Assembly (NCBI GenBank): GCA_947184155.2
Contig: CAMXCT020000835.1
Span: forward strand, 62,001-126,000
DNA: 64,000 nucleotides
DNA from: Cladocopium goreaui
Taxonomy: Eukaryota; Sar; Dinophyceae; Suessiales; Symbiodiniaceae
Direction of reading: 5' to 3'
Made by a program: the position numbers and the translations under genes. Numbering within the stretch: the first letter of the stretch is position 1; every line of letters starts with the position of its first letter. Shown here piece after piece: positions 19,663-32,152 of the stretch. The notes under the pieces were generated by a model, which saw only the letters and a program-made list of their open reading frames with translations, searched no databases and was not told the DNA's origin.

Positions 19663-19762
19663 AGGTTTCCTAAATTTACGGGTGCCCCCAGTCCATCCAA
19701 GTCATTAGACCATTTTAGTATTATATTGAAACCTATGATTTTATAGGAAACTTCCATACTCC
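19663..19762. mobile_element. Short inverted-repeat element, family C
   Basis: Begins GGAGGTTTCCTAAA and ends with the complementary ATAGGAAACTTCC. The inner CATCCAAGTCATTAGAC matches the element at 17,665. Confidence 0.5.
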
Positions 19763-20120
19763 CATTTGAGGGGATATTTGGTGCGAACATGTGCACCCCC
19801 CACCCAGCACCTGTTGAGGTTACCATCTTGGTCAGGCATTGCTGCTGCCTAACAACGGGCTGGCAAAACAAACAAGGTCTGCACAATGGTGGAAAAAAAC
19901 AAGAAAATCAACGAAATCAATGAATCTCAAAATCTCATAAACTGTCTGCGTCTGGGTCTGGCCTTTGCCTCAAAGTTTGCACCCTGATTCTCGGGTGGGC
20001 CCACAAAATGTTACATTTAGATCTCCAGCGCCCGCTGCAAAAGGCCAAATAAACATGGATACATTTCTGCTGGTAACCTGGTGCGACGCTCCCAAACACA
20101 CTGCATGGACTACAACTTAC

Positions 20121-20163
20121 CTTCACAGCTGCAACTTGCAAACACGGAGAAACCAATCACGAA
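20121..20163 (-). CDS. Exon candidate, hydrophobic
   Basis: 43 bases between ACAG and a consensus GTAAGT donor, reading FVIGFSVFASCSCE. Unassigned. Confidence 0.5.
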
Positions 20164-20468
20164 CTGTGTTTTCATGTGTTTTTGTTCAGTTGCGGAGTTG
20201 CGGGATATCAATGACTTACAGCAACCATTTTGATCATTTTGGCGAGACCGGGCAAGCAAATCTTCCCAGTAATTACCCTCAGTGATCCTCAATGATCATG
20301 CTGACCAAACATGTGTAAAATAACGCAAACGGGTGTTACCCTCCACCACCGTAGACACTGAGAAAATATTAGCCGACATTATAGTGGAAATGAAGTTTCC
20401 AACCCCCAATTCATGGCAGGGTCTATGTTAAGCCATATGAAGAGTCATCCCTGCGCACCTGGTGTTAC

Positions 20469-20547
20469 CCTGCAGGTCACGCGCAAAGCTGGCATAGCTT
20501 CCTAAGAGACGGTACATCACATTGCGACGCATCGCGTGACCGCAAAA
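20469..20547 (-). CDS. Exon candidate
   Basis: 79 bases between AAG and a GTAACA donor, reading FCGHAMRRNVMYRLLG then SYASFARDLQ. Good protein-like composition; family unknown. Confidence 0.55.
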
Positions 20548-20727
20548 CTTATGATTTGACACAGTCTACTATGTCAATTATGACCATTTCATGCCATTTC
20601 CAACCAAACATGCCATGGGAATCCAGCAGCATCATCCACATGCAAGTCAGGGGTTTGCCCCAAACAAGTGGCACCCCCATTTTCTGAACAACTCGTGGGT
20701 CGACATATCATTGAGTTTTTTAAAGAC

Positions 20728-20832
20728 TTGGCAAAGCCGCGGTTCCGCTGCGCCCCAGTAGCGGGCCCAGCGAAGGGCACGGAGGCCCCAATGTGCTGCC
20801 CGAACCGGCCGCCCGTTGAAGATCAATGGCCG
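20728..20832 (-). CDS. Exon candidate rich in Trp and Arg
   Basis: 105 bases in phase 0 between ACAG and a GT donor. It reads RPLIFNGRPVRAAHWGLRA then LRWARYWGAAEPRLCQ. The frame stays open for about 98 codons around it. Family unknown. Confidence 0.55.
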
Positions 20833-23320
20833 CTGTGAACCAAACAGTACACCGGTCTTCACAGCTGGGTTCTGTGTGAGGTGTGGTTTTAACATGTTCT
20901 GATGGGCACCGGCGTAACACCCCCAGTCCACAAAAGCATCCAAAATCTAGAAACAGTTTGTCCAGCCCCAGCCACCAGTTGACGTATCCATTGTCCTTTG
21001 TTCATTTTCGAACGTTTCAAACAAACAACTCCAACAAGGCGCCACCACCAGTCGAGCGTGCGATGTTTTCTCTGCAGTTGAAACTTGATGGGTAGAAGCA
21101 ATTGCCATCTTTGGGCCGGGGTAGCCAAGTCACATTCGGGTGAAAAAAGATGGTGAAACGTTCAAGGCAAAACTTCAAGTACGTTAAAATCGTTAAAAAT
21201 CACTGGGCCATAATTTGGCAAACGGTCAAACTGAAACCCAAATGCAAATGCAGGTCGTGTTTCTTGGTGGCATGGTGCGTTTCACTGCCCCCACCATTCT
21301 CAGAGTTGCGCAATCTGTTTTGCAGTATATGACTTGCCCCGCAGCTAGGTAGAAGGATATGGGTTGAGACAAGCCTAGAAGCTGCAACAGCGAGCACGAT
21401 CTAGAGCACGATTTTTGGCACGAAGGAGAGCACCAAAAAGCACGATCTAGGTAAAGCTTTCAAGAAGCATGAACTTTGTTCCTCCTGAAGTATTACACAT
21501 AAAGTACATGGCTATGGGCCTTAGCCCACAAAAATTGGACCCCCAATGCTAGAAACAACCAACCATCGATGGGTCCACGGTTCAGGCTCTGCCACGGAAA
21601 GGATTTGTACAGTGCGGATCAGTACTTGGATGTGTTGGACCCAGGACTCGTGGCTCATAACCCATGTATCACTGGCTTGACATGTTCTTTTTTTCCATGG
21701 TTGTTCCTAGTTACCCAGCTACTTGGGATGTACATCCTGAAAGTACCGGAAATTCCTGACCCAAAAGGGACTTCCTGAAGTGCCGATACAACAACTCACT
21801 GCTGCCAGCGGCTCGCCACACCTGCCATGGGAGACAGTCAAGTGGCAAGGGATGAATTGGGGATGGTCATCCTTATTAGTTATTAAATCACAGTTGTTTG
21901 ACACTTAAGTCATGTTAAGTCCCATTAAAGCACCATTTTTGATTGTTAAATCACCATTCAATCCCATGTTTAGTGGTGGTATGACCATCCCCTACAAGTA
22001 ATACGGGCAATTTGCCCAAGTTTTGAACATCACACACTTTGGGGATGGGCTTTGAAAAACTAGGAAAAGAGTAGCGCTTTGTTTTTGCACGAACCAACCA
22101 CAGTGAACAAGGACATCTTTGCATGTAACTTGGGCTTGTTCCTGAAGCATCTACCAGGCTGTTGCAGCCTATGCAAGCAATCTTTCAGAATGCACCTGGG
22201 TTTGGGTTCCGTAAAAAAAGCCTTCCCGGATTCCCCAATGGTGAAAAAAAATCCTGGTGGTCCACTCCCTCTGATCCCTCCGAAAAGGCAACACAGTTCT
22301 CTACGTCACTGGGGATCTACCATGGAGTTCACCCAAGAAGGACTGGTCACTGGAACCAACTGACACCCTCTGGAAGCCCTGCTGCACACAGCTTTTATTT
22401 CAACTGAACTGGAGACATTGGCAGTTGCAGAGTTCACCTGGAAACGTTGTCACTGCAGAGGAAACGTCCTAAAGGACCCAGTGATGCAATCCTGCAGCCG
22501 AACCTGAAAACAGCAAAGCTTGGAACGGTGGCAATAAACCAGTGGATTCAGGATATACAAATGATATCAAATGATGATATACCGCATATTGGCAAACCAT
22601 AGTATGGCCATTTAAATGTCAAGGCCAATGAGTCACACCGTCCAATCATGATCTGCAGAAGATCAGGCATGGAGCTTTCCTAAGTCATTGGGGCACTCCC
22701 AGTTGTCATCCATGTTTTGGGGATGTTCCATGAATCCAGTTTGAGTACCACCATTTTAGGAAACCCATTTACAGCCACAAGGGAGTGCCTGAGGATGCGC
22801 ATGGTTCAGAGATGGAACCAGCCTGTCAGATGTAACATGGAACATTGCCATGTTTTGCCTTCAGATTGATAAAAGAAGTTACCAGACCTCGAGAAGTTTC
22901 ATTAAAAAGATGGGCCCCAACATCAACCACTGAAAGTTTTGTTTAAGGCATCCCAGGATTGAGTTTTATTCTCCGTTGAAACGAAGAGAAAACCAGACCT
23001 GGAAGACTCCGGGAAATTTGGAAGTGAACTTTGGGAAGAAACGGTGTGGTGATGAGGGATGTTCTCAGAAGGAAGGCCTTCTGCGTTTGGAAAATGTGGG
23101 AAATATCTAAGAGCTGGCGCCCCCTGAAATAGATGGTCACGCCAACGGAAAAGAAATGACACAAACCGCATCAACCATCATCAACCATCATCAACCCCTA
23201 TAACAAGTGATCAGGACCTTTATGCTACCACTCGGCATCTGAAACGTTTCGGAAACGCTCTTCATTTCCGCTCAAAGAACTGGATGGATGCGCAGGGGCA
23301 GCTGTCAAGAGCACAGCTGC

Positions 23321-23459
23321 CCACCGTCTCGGCACCCTCACCATCGCCCCACTTGGCAGTGTACTCCCGGTTTTCCGTCACAATGCGATGGACCAAGGCG
23401 ATGAAGACACCAATCACCGCCAAAATGCCCAAGAGGATGGAGAGAATCAAACTCTTCAC
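23321..23459 (-). CDS. Exon with one transmembrane helix
   Basis: 139 bases between CCAG and a GC donor. It reads VKSLILSILLGILAVIGVF, IALVHRIVTENREYTAK, then an acidic WGDGEGAETV. This is a strong membrane helix followed by a charged tail. Family not recognised. Confidence 0.75.
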
Positions 23460-23576
23460 CTGGAACAACTGTTATTGACCCATGTCTTTTGGGATGGTGA
23501 AGCATGAAATCTTGCGGTGCCGATCACAGACGACTTGAGGTTTTGTGTAAACCATCCCTGTTGATTTTTTGTGCCG

Positions 23577-24000
23577 AATGTATATAATATAATATAATAT
23601 AATATAAATACAGTATAATATAAATATAATATAATATAATATAATAAAAATATAATATAATACAAATATAATATATAATATTAATATAATATTAATATAA
23701 TATAATACAAATATAATATAATAAATATAATATAATATAAATATAAATATAATGTAATATAAATATAAATATAATATAATATAAATATAAATATAATATA
23801 GTATAATAGAATATAAATATAATATAATATAAATATAATATAATATAAATATAATATAATATAATACAAATATGATTTAATATAAATAAAATATAATATA
23901 AATAAAATAATATAATACAAATAGAATATAATATAATATGAATATAAATATAATATAAATAAATAAAATATAATATAATACAAATATAATACAATATATA
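23577..24000. repeat. TATAATATAAATA microsatellite, about 420 bp
   Basis: Almost pure TATAA, TATAAA and TATAC-type repeats. The long minus-strand frames rich in Y, I and L across it are artefacts. Confidence 0.95.
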
Positions 24001-24072
24001 TCCGAATATAGCATCCAAATCCATCCCTCTGGTGCGCCCTCGCACCATGCGCCCAGGTACTCCATCTCCTAC

Positions 24073-24120
24073 TCCGAAAGGGAGCAGCGCAAGTATCTCC
24101 AGCGTCAGCGAGTTGAAGTT
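24073..24120 (-). CDS. Exon candidate
   Basis: 48 bases in phase 0 between GCAG and a GTAGGA donor, reading NFNSLTLEILALLPFG. It lies about 0.6 kb upstream of the transmembrane exon at 23,321 and may belong to the same gene. Confidence 0.5.
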
Positions 24121-24310
24121 CTGCAGAAAGCTTAGACCTGGAGTCAAAGTAAGATAAGGATGGAGATAATGCTGGGGATAGATAGTGAGATACTAGTGGG
24201 ATAATAGTGGGATAATAGTCATTTCATGGGGATAATAGTGGAGGTAAGGATGGATAATGGGACAATAGTGGAGATAAGAGTGGGATAGAACGGAATATTA
24301 TATTTTTTAC

Positions 24311-24373
24311 CAACCCAACCAACGCTTTTTTCTGCGCGAAAACGGAGCGCTTTGCGTTTTGGGATTCGACCAG
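24311..24373 (-). CDS. Exon candidate
   Basis: 63 bases in phase 0 between GCAG and a GTAAAA donor, reading LVESQNAKRSVFAQKK then ALVGL. Unassigned. Confidence 0.5.
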
Positions 24374-25049
24374 CTGCAAACTTTGGCATCTTTGGGATCC
24401 AAGAATCCAATCGATTGTCATCTAGGTTTGATGAATTCTGATCTACACACTGCAGCTGTCTTCAAAACATTGCGTCAAATCAATGTCTGCCCCACACCCA
24501 AATATATAGATATCACTACAGCTTCGTCTTTGAAAAATTCTGACCCCAAGAAATCCATGGTTCCTCATTTTCCCAGCTCTTGAAAGGGCCATGAACTGTG
24601 GTAACTATCCAAGAAAGACCCCATGCTGAAGGCAGCTAAGGGGCTGAACGCGTCACTGAAGATCATATTAGACACCTGCCAGTGCAGTGACTAGGTGTGC
24701 TTCCCTTCAACCTGGCCTGTGACCCTCAGAAGGACTTTGCTGGGAGATATCCAAAGTTTAAGTCATGTCAATCCAGATTTCGCTCTGATTTTGCTGTTGT
24801 ACACATGGTGTATCCTTTGGCAACGATGTATTCAGTCGGCCAAGGCTCTGCGTGTCTGAACCAGAGTTCGTGTTGCCGTATAGCTTTGCCCATACCTCCG
24901 CTGTTAGCATGTGAAAATCCGCAACTCAAAAGGCGCAGTTGCAGTTGTTCATGGCGGTCCGTTCCAATCTTATTGTTGAAGTATACTTGGTTCTCCGTTT
25001 TTTTTCTGTGGGTAAAAGTGGATATAAGTTCCAATTCAGCAACATTCCC

Positions 25050-25149
25050 TTACTGGTGCTTAGTAAGGAATGGATGGGAATGGGGGAATGGGATTATTAT
25101 TCATAGTTATTGTGGATCATTCCCTCATTCCCTACTAAGCACCAGTAAG
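25050..25149. mobile_element. Short inverted-repeat element, family A (TTACTGGTGCTTAGTA ends)
   Basis: Begins TTACTGGTGCTTAGTAAGG and ends CCTACTAAGCACCAGTAA, with GGAATGGGATTATTATTCATAG inside. A second copy with the same interior is at 45,416-45,522. Confidence 0.85.
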
Positions 25150-25578
25150 TTCCTTTCAAAAGACTCCAAAATTGGCCCATCGGACCATCGTCAGCCATTT
25201 GCAAACCAGCTACCAAAGAAGCTGAAGACGATCCGCAAAAGGTATGCGAGATCAAACGGACACCAAATCAGCAGCAGTCCTCAGATGTCCCATGGAATCA
25301 ACTGGAAGCCCAAAAAATCTTCAAATCAAGCAGCCAATCAGCCACTGTTCATGGAAAAACTGTCCAAATCCTCTGGTTCGCAGCCTGCATCAGTCCTTCC
25401 CTCTCGATCCTGTACCAAGTCCATCCTGTACCAAGTGGTAATTGTATGTCTATGTATATATATATAATAATAATAATACTAATACTAATAATAATAATAA
25501 TATAGATATCCCGACTATACCCCCTAGTCAGACTAAGATTGTCATCCAAAACGAGCGATGCCGTGATGTTTCGGCGAC

Positions 25579-25669
25579 CCCAGGCAGCGCTGGTAGCGGC
25601 CCAGGCTCGGAAGCCGCAGAACCATGGCACGGAGCGATGGACCCAATAGGTCAAGTCATCCTTCGCCAC
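25579..25669 (-). CDS. Exon candidate
   Basis: 91 bases between CAG and a GT donor, reading VAKDDLTYWVHRSVPW then FCGFRAWAATSAAW. The other two frames contain stops. Family unknown. Confidence 0.58.
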
Positions 25670-26502
25670 CTGAGACCGCACGAATTGATGCAAGCCATGG
25701 CCATTTTTTGAGCCCCGAGAGGTCGGTCAAAATCGACCTATGGCAGATGTTGATCACTTAACCGTGGTGGTATAGTTTTCGTGAGTTTTGGGGCTGGGCC
25801 CATACATCAGCTATCATAAGCTTACGCAATATGGTTGGCGATTGTGCTTTTGGGTTGTGCATGGGTTGTACTGTATGAAGTTGTATCTGTACCTAGTTAT
25901 CGGATTTGAATAGCTTTTAATGGCTGGCAATCACCATCAATCACCCATCACTCTTTAGGCCCAACAACCAGCTTCTAAAGCCGGGCAGCCGTAGCGTAGT
26001 AGTTGGAGAAGCGCATCCTCAATGAACCATGGAGCCCGGTCAATGAGTCAAGCAGGACTGGCAAAGTTGCAGGGGTTAGTCTTTGAGTGATATACATGTT
26101 ATGTAACATTAATATGTATATGATGACTGATATAATCAATATGTATATATATATATACATATGTAAATTATTATATGCTAATTGATTGTATTCTATGTAG
26201 TGTGTATAACATATTTAGTAATACGTATTTATTATATAGATTGTGCCAAATTCAAAAACAAGAAGCCGCTAGAACTATTTCCCACCATCCTGGCTCAAAG
26301 TCACAAAGCATTTGGAGGCTAAGGATGATGTCTTTTCAAATGACAGTGACCACTTTGACGAGGACAGCATCGAGACTTGCAGCCAATGATCAAACATTCC
26401 CTGCATCATCGTTAATCCTGGCTGAAGTAAAATCATTACAGCATTTTTTGAGTTTGCATCTAGACTGACCTCTAGGACATATGCGGCCGGGCAAAGCTTA
26501 GA

Positions 26503-26597
26503 GGGATCTAGTCGCTTGCGCCGCAGGGCTCTGACATGTTCTATGAATGCTGGAAAACCCCAGTCGGCCAGCATTGTCCCCCATGAAATCTCTTGCG
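26503..26597 (-). CDS. Exon candidate
   Basis: One frame reads EISWGTMLADWGFPAF then IEHVRALRRKRLDPS. An overlapping frame just upstream (EDFYDAMKYNANRR) also looks coding, so two exons may abut here and the edges are uncertain. Confidence 0.48.
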
Positions 26598-26619
26598 CCT
26601 CCGATTCGCATTGTACTTC

Positions 26620-28500
26620 ATCGCATCATAGAAGTCCTCACACCAATGCATCATTCAGAACCCTGGCATGCCTCCGATATCTGTAAATTGTGATCTGTTG
26701 GAAGTATCAAAGCACCAGGCAGTCATCATTCAGTTTGCTGGCGAATCGAATCTGGAAACAGTTGGAACTTGGAAGAGTTCACCAGCTGTCAAAGCAAGTC
26801 CAATATAGGGGCTGAGGATGTTTCTGTCTCTTCTCGCTAAAACTATGGAGCAATTTGCCTGACCCCTCCGATTCTGTCCTAAAGACTGACTTGAAACTTT
26901 TGGGGCGGATAGTCACCATTCTGGGACCTTTTGAAGGATCACCATACCTGATCCTATTCCAAGGAGGTTGAATATCAATGAACAAATATTTGCCAACCCT
27001 CTATCTGCCCCTATCAAAAACACCAGCATTCCTCTGTGTGTGTTTTCCTTTTTTATGGGTTTCGAACATGTTTTGCTTACCCCAATTGATTTTTACATAC
27101 TATATAAAACGAATGATGTTCCATTATCATTACGGAATGGATATTGATGGCTCAGGAACCTCTTACCTAAGCCCGTCACAATGACCCCATCATTTTCCTT
27201 TCTTTTCATAAGATGCTACCAAAGTTTGCTCATCCCATTGTCAAGAACTGAAAGAAATAGTAATTCCGTAGTCCTTCAAACCTACCCGTGATTCTACTCC
27301 ATTATGCTCTTGATGCCTGAACTAAGCCTGGTGATCCAAAATGATGCGTATCCCTCACCCCAGCCACTGTTGGTCATTGTTGGCTTGTGAATGTCAGTTC
27401 GCTCATCCATGTCCCAGAACTGATTCAAAGGAAAATCCATAGGAAAACCCAACCAATGCAGGGTCAAAGTTAAAAACCCTGGATTTTTCCTGTAGATGTT
27501 CCCTTCACTCAATCCATTGGTTGGACTACTATTTGTTCTAAACCGTTATAAAATTGCCTCTGAATATCACCCTTGAAAAAGAGCCCTGCAAATATAGGGG
27601 TACTGAAAGATCATTCCATTTATCCCACTGCCAGATTTTCCCGCAAAACCGGCCATTGAAGGGATGGAATCGGATAGAAATGTTGTCCATATTCGTTGCC
27701 CTCTGGTCTTCAATCATGGTTTGCTGCAAATTTCCCCATTTACAGAGCCAGCCACGTGTGAGGACACTGCAGGGCGACCCCATTCTACCATCATTTGTGT
27801 TGGTGAAATCCTCGTTTTTGATGGTGAAGTGGAAAGTAACCATTATTCAATATCATATTACCATATATTAGCATCATATATTCGTGATATGTTCAAAATG
27901 TTGAAAACCATGGTCAACCTCATGTTTGATGCTTATCCTCCGAGCATGAATCGTGAGAACCCCCCACTGAGTTCGATGATTGCCACGTTTGATGACCAGA
28001 GGGGTAATCCATTGATATCCCCATTACAACTTATAGCTATGACGGATTTTAGATCCCAATTATCCACAATCATCCTATTATTGATGGTTGTATATCATTA
28101 TTATTATCCCATGAGAATATCCCACGAAATCCTTATTTGTTGATGATAATCCTTTCTATTCATGACCGGAGGTTGGGATAATTAATGAGATAACTAAAGA
28201 GACAACTACGGGGAATATTGTTGGGTTCAATTACCAAAAGGTATCCCCATTATATCACATTAATTCACCATTGAATCTCAATGTGAGTGGTTTGTCCCAT
28301 TAAATCACCGTTTTTGTTGTTAAAATCACCATTTTCATGGGTTGATCCTATGACTGATGGTTATATCATATCACTATCACTGTTACAATCCCATGAAATA
28401 TCCCATGATTTCCCTATTTGTTGATGGTTAAACCATGTAAAGCCCATGATTAACCCATGATAGTTGAAACCATATTGGGTTTAGTTACCATTAATTAATC
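26620..28500. other. No gene seen
   Basis: Intron-like or intergenic AT-leaning DNA. From about 27,540 to 28,500 the short motif TTAAATCACCATT and variants recur many times, as elsewhere in the window, without a clear period. Confidence 0.45.
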
Positions 28501-28559
28501 ACCATGAATGGACATTAATTGATCACCACCATCACTAAACCATCCATCATCAACACATC

Positions 28560-28647
28560 CATCTCCAGCTCCTGGTCAGCCCGAAGTCGCGGCTCCGTCA
28601 TCGGTGGTGCCAAGGATTGCCCACCGAAGAAGGCGCAGACGTCGAAG
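28560..28647 (-). CDS. Exon candidate
   Basis: 88 bases between CCAG and a GA donor, reading FDVCAFFGGQSLAPPM then TEPRLRADQELEM. It is a GC-rich patch in AT-rich flanks. Family unknown. Confidence 0.5.
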
Positions 28648-29039
28648 CTGGCGGAAAACGAGGATTTCACGCAGCAACCAATGGGCGTGCTGGAAATGGG
28701 GTATACCGTATACCCCAATAGTGATTAACTATTGGGTTTAAGGGTACCCATGAATATTCAGAGGCCCACATGTTGACCTGCCAAAACTATTGTGGATGGA
28801 AGACCTGCACCAGTTGGTAACCATGAAGGCAACTATGAAACACTGTAAAAAATGGGTATCCCATGAAAACCACATTGATGGCGATATTAGAAGTTTTTAA
28901 GACGCTAACATTTGGTGATTCTTGCACTGATCGAAGGAAAAGAAATGATTTTCTTCCAGTAATCCCCACCCTGACACATTATTCTGACATAGTTTCTAAC
29001 ATACCATATAGAAGTATATATTGGATATATATTCTGACT

Positions 29040-29445
29040 GTCTATCTGACATTCTTTCTGGAATATACTCTGACATTCTTTCTAACATTCTAGCTGGCAT
29101 TTATTCTGACATTCTCTCTGAAATGGGCACTGCCCACTGAGATCTGGAGCTCGCCGTTGAGGCCCGGCAGTGCCCACTGAGCTCTGGAGCAGTGCCCACT
29201 GAGATCTGGCGCTCGCGGTTGAGGTCCGGTGCCTGCGGTTGACTGAGATCTGGGGCTCTCGGTTGAGGTCCGGCGGTGCCCACTGAGATGTGGAGCTCGC
29301 GGTTGAGGTCCGGCAGTGCCCACTGAGATCTGGAGTTCGCTGTTGGGAGGAGGAGGAAGGAGGAGGAAGGAGGAGGAAGGAGGAAGGAGGAGGAAGTAAC
29401 TCTGATAAAATCTAGAGACCCTCACCTGGCAGGTGGAGAAAAACC
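29040..29445. repeat. Composite minisatellite element, copy 1
   Basis: CTGACATTCTTTCT repeats, then about six units near 40 bp with the core GTTGAGGTCCGGCAGTGCCC, then an AGGAGGAAGG polypurine run, then AAAATCTAGAGACCCTCACC and TGGCAGGTGG. The same order of parts occurs at 47,430-47,760; the last part alone occurs at about 11,968-12,004. Confidence 0.85.
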
Positions 29446-30153
29446 TCTGGCAGCACGGAAGGGCCTCCGCAAATACGCCTCCGCAGTGTGAATGTCTTCG
29501 GATGGTGGAATTTTACCTGAGAAATGCTCAATTGGACCAACAACTAGTGTTAATGAAACTTAGTTCCAATTCATGAACAACAACTATAGTATAGTTCAAA
29601 AAAACTAGGCACTACCCAACTAAATGAGAATAGCTATAGGCCATAATTGGTTGACTTAGTTCATCTGACCTCTATTTGGGTGCAGCACCTTGGCAAAGAA
29701 AACCTCAGATACAAAATCTTGCAACTCAAAACGCGATGACGGACAAGCGCTCTGTGTTTGTGTGTGTGTGTGCTGGAGGGTCTGAAGCTTCTTGTGCAAC
29801 TTCCAGATTGTTGTTGGACCTAAGGAATAATTGTATATAATTATGGGTGTCCCAACGCATCTGTTCGAGAGTCTGTTGCCATTCTGTACATTTACTGTAT
29901 GCCTTAAAGATCCTCAAAGCAACAAACTTGCTTTTGCGTTTCAAAAAAGCAGGAAACCTCCCAGGACCTAATACCTTGTCCAAGCCAACAAGTCAAAGAA
30001 GCGAGACGAAAAGCCTCAACTACTGTATATATATATATGATTATATATATCTGTATATAGTTTCAATCTCATCTGGCAACCGTAAACCCCGTTACACTGG
30101 GAAATCGTGGTGGATTTGGGCAGATTAGATCACCAAAGGCTCTCCCTTTTCTC

Positions 30154-30229
30154 TTCCCAGCGGCTATCGATGAAATGAGCGATGCCCATGAACCATCCAT
30201 ACAAGGTGGCCACCACTGGTACCAGAAAC
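30154..30229 (-). CDS. Transmembrane exon joined in phase to the exon at 30,654
   Basis: Reads FLVPVVATLYGWFMGIAHF then IDSRWE, between GAG and a GA donor. Its first base completes a glycine codon begun by GG at the end of the 30,654-30,742 exon. Together they give two closely spaced membrane segments. Loose resemblance to the late helices of anoctamin-type proteins was noticed but is not firm. Confidence 0.75.
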
Positions 30230-30653
30230 CTCGGCCAAGTTCGATGTTCTACTCGCTGTCCCAGTCAATCTGTCAAAAGTCACGTTGGCATCATTAGTTT
30301 CTGTGAAAACTTCACAGAAATTCAGGGGTTGAACATCTTTAACACATTTGAAAACCATTTAAGACAGCATTCTTCCCCAAAACAAGAACGGCTATACAAG
30401 AGGGGCCTGCGAACAGTGTTCAATCGCCCTTTGGGGATTGATATCCCCATTGTTTGGCAAAGTCACTCTGAAAAATCACCATCGCTGCTGGTTAAATCTC
30501 CATGTTGGTCAAATCCCCATCAATTGGCCATAGAAAAGTCAGGTCCAACTCCTATCGGCTTTTCTGAAGTCATGGGGAATTGCCAGTCACCATAGGTTTC
30601 AGTACGAACTCATGGTCATCCATGGCTTGGATGAGGGGGTACCCCGACTTCAC

Positions 30654-30742
30654 CCAAGGAACAGCGATAGCACGGTGACCATGACATAGGCAGGCCCTGC
30701 CGACGTCAACACCAGAAGAGTGTCGTCCGAACGGGTCACCAC
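30654..30742 (-). CDS. Transmembrane exon of an unidentified membrane protein
   Basis: 89 bases between GAG and a GT donor. It reads VVTRSDDTLLVLTSAGPAY then VMVTVLSLFL plus GG. In-phase continuation into the exon at 30,154 supports both calls. Family not established. Confidence 0.75.
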
Positions 30743-31719
30743 CTCAACAGTAGCTTTCATCACAAGAAAATTGGTGATTTCTTACCAACAAGGGATGGAT
30801 GGGTGATTTCTGATAGCAAAGTTGACTTAGAAGTTGGTAAAAACTGGGCTGTCTGGGGGGATAGCAGGCTGTATTTTTGATGGTGCTGCCAAGGGGCACC
30901 ACGTACCCAGCCATCAAGGAAGAACTTGTAAAATGAATCCTGGTGATGTGAGCTGTTGAATGATTATCTTTTGGAATATTCATGGGATTTAATGCTATTC
31001 AATGGGATCTAATGGGTATGTCCGGTATTTATATAATATTATATAATGGGCTATACTCTGGTATTTCAACAATTTGCTATGGAGAATTGCCGTTCAGTTC
31101 GATGGTTTTGCTATCAAGATTGTTTATAGCTATCTACTTAAATGGTATCAGAAAGAATGAAGGTGGATGAACATATCTTCCAGCGATAAATTGCGGTCTC
31201 CTGCTTTGACGGCTGAAGAGGGTTCCCATGTTAGCAATAATTTAAGATGGCTATGGTAAATCTGTAGTTCCTACAATATCCTATGGATCTATCTTGAACT
31301 GGTAAGTGGAAAACTAGTATAGTCATAGTAGTACAATCTTATCAGGGGCTTGAATGTCATGAATTTGTCAAAGAGATTCCGAGAAGTGTGGAGACTTTCT
31401 GATCCCCCTTGCTTTCAGGATCAAAACGGAAACCTTGGCTGATGTTTGCAGGGAGAATTCGAGAGATATCCAGGTGGAAAATGTCGAACCATGAGTGGGT
31501 CCTACGCATCTATCTTCTCACAGACCTGAAAATCGTGTACCCCTAGACCCCTAGACTCTTGGATCATCATTGTCCGTTTTGTTCCGCATTAAAATTGCTA
31601 CAACTTGCGGTATCCAACATTATCCAAACCATCTTTAAAATTCGAACTCACCATGTTTGATAGTTGAATTATCTATTAGGTCCATTGTTCCAAAGCAAAC
31701 AGTTAAATTCCCAGAGGGC

Positions 31720-31761
31720 GTTGATTGTCTCCTCCATATTGCAGTATCTCGCAAGATCTGC
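31720..31761 (-). CDS. Exon candidate
   Basis: 42 bases in phase 0 between ACAG and a GC donor, reading ADLARYCNMEETIN. It follows in phase from the exon at 31,908. Confidence 0.5.
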
Positions 31762-31907
31762 CTGTCGACGCAGGAATTTGCCGCGCCACGCCAATGACGG
31801 TTGTGGTTGGAATGTCAATTTGGTAGGGATGTATGCAGTATTGAGGATATAGTTGGAATTTGGTTAGAATGTTATGCGAGATTGTTTGAGGATGTTTGAG
31901 GGAAAGC

Positions 31908-31976
31908 TGAGCCATCCATGAAGATGTTGCTTCGAATGAGTCCATCGCGAACCGTAGCGGTGAAGGCGGTATTCTT
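31908..31976 (-). CDS. Exon candidate
   Basis: 69 bases in phase 0 between CCAG and a GC donor, reading KNTAFTATVRDGLIRSNIF then MDGS. It joins in phase with its neighbours at 32,153 and 31,720. Confidence 0.58.
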
Positions 31977-32152
31977 CTGGTTGGTGGTTGAGCCTCAAAA
32001 AAAATGAAAGCTCAACTGGGATCACCATCTAATTTGGTGTGATTGTCGCGAATGCATTCCTTGAAACCACCAAGCAATTTCTTCTCTGGCAGTTTTCCAA
32101 GCACTCTTCAGTATCAAGGCCCAGTCAAGCCAGCCTTATAGTAGTAGAAGAC

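Noticed and set aside
24697-25467. Plus-strand open frame of 256 codons, the longest in the window
   Set aside because: It runs straight through the inverted-repeat element at 25,050-25,149, shows no recognisable motif, and lies opposite the strand of all convincing exons.
29090-29425. Proline/serine-rich minus-strand frames over the minisatellites here and at 47,450-47,740
   Set aside because: The protein repeats simply mirror the 40-bp DNA units and shift frame with unit length.
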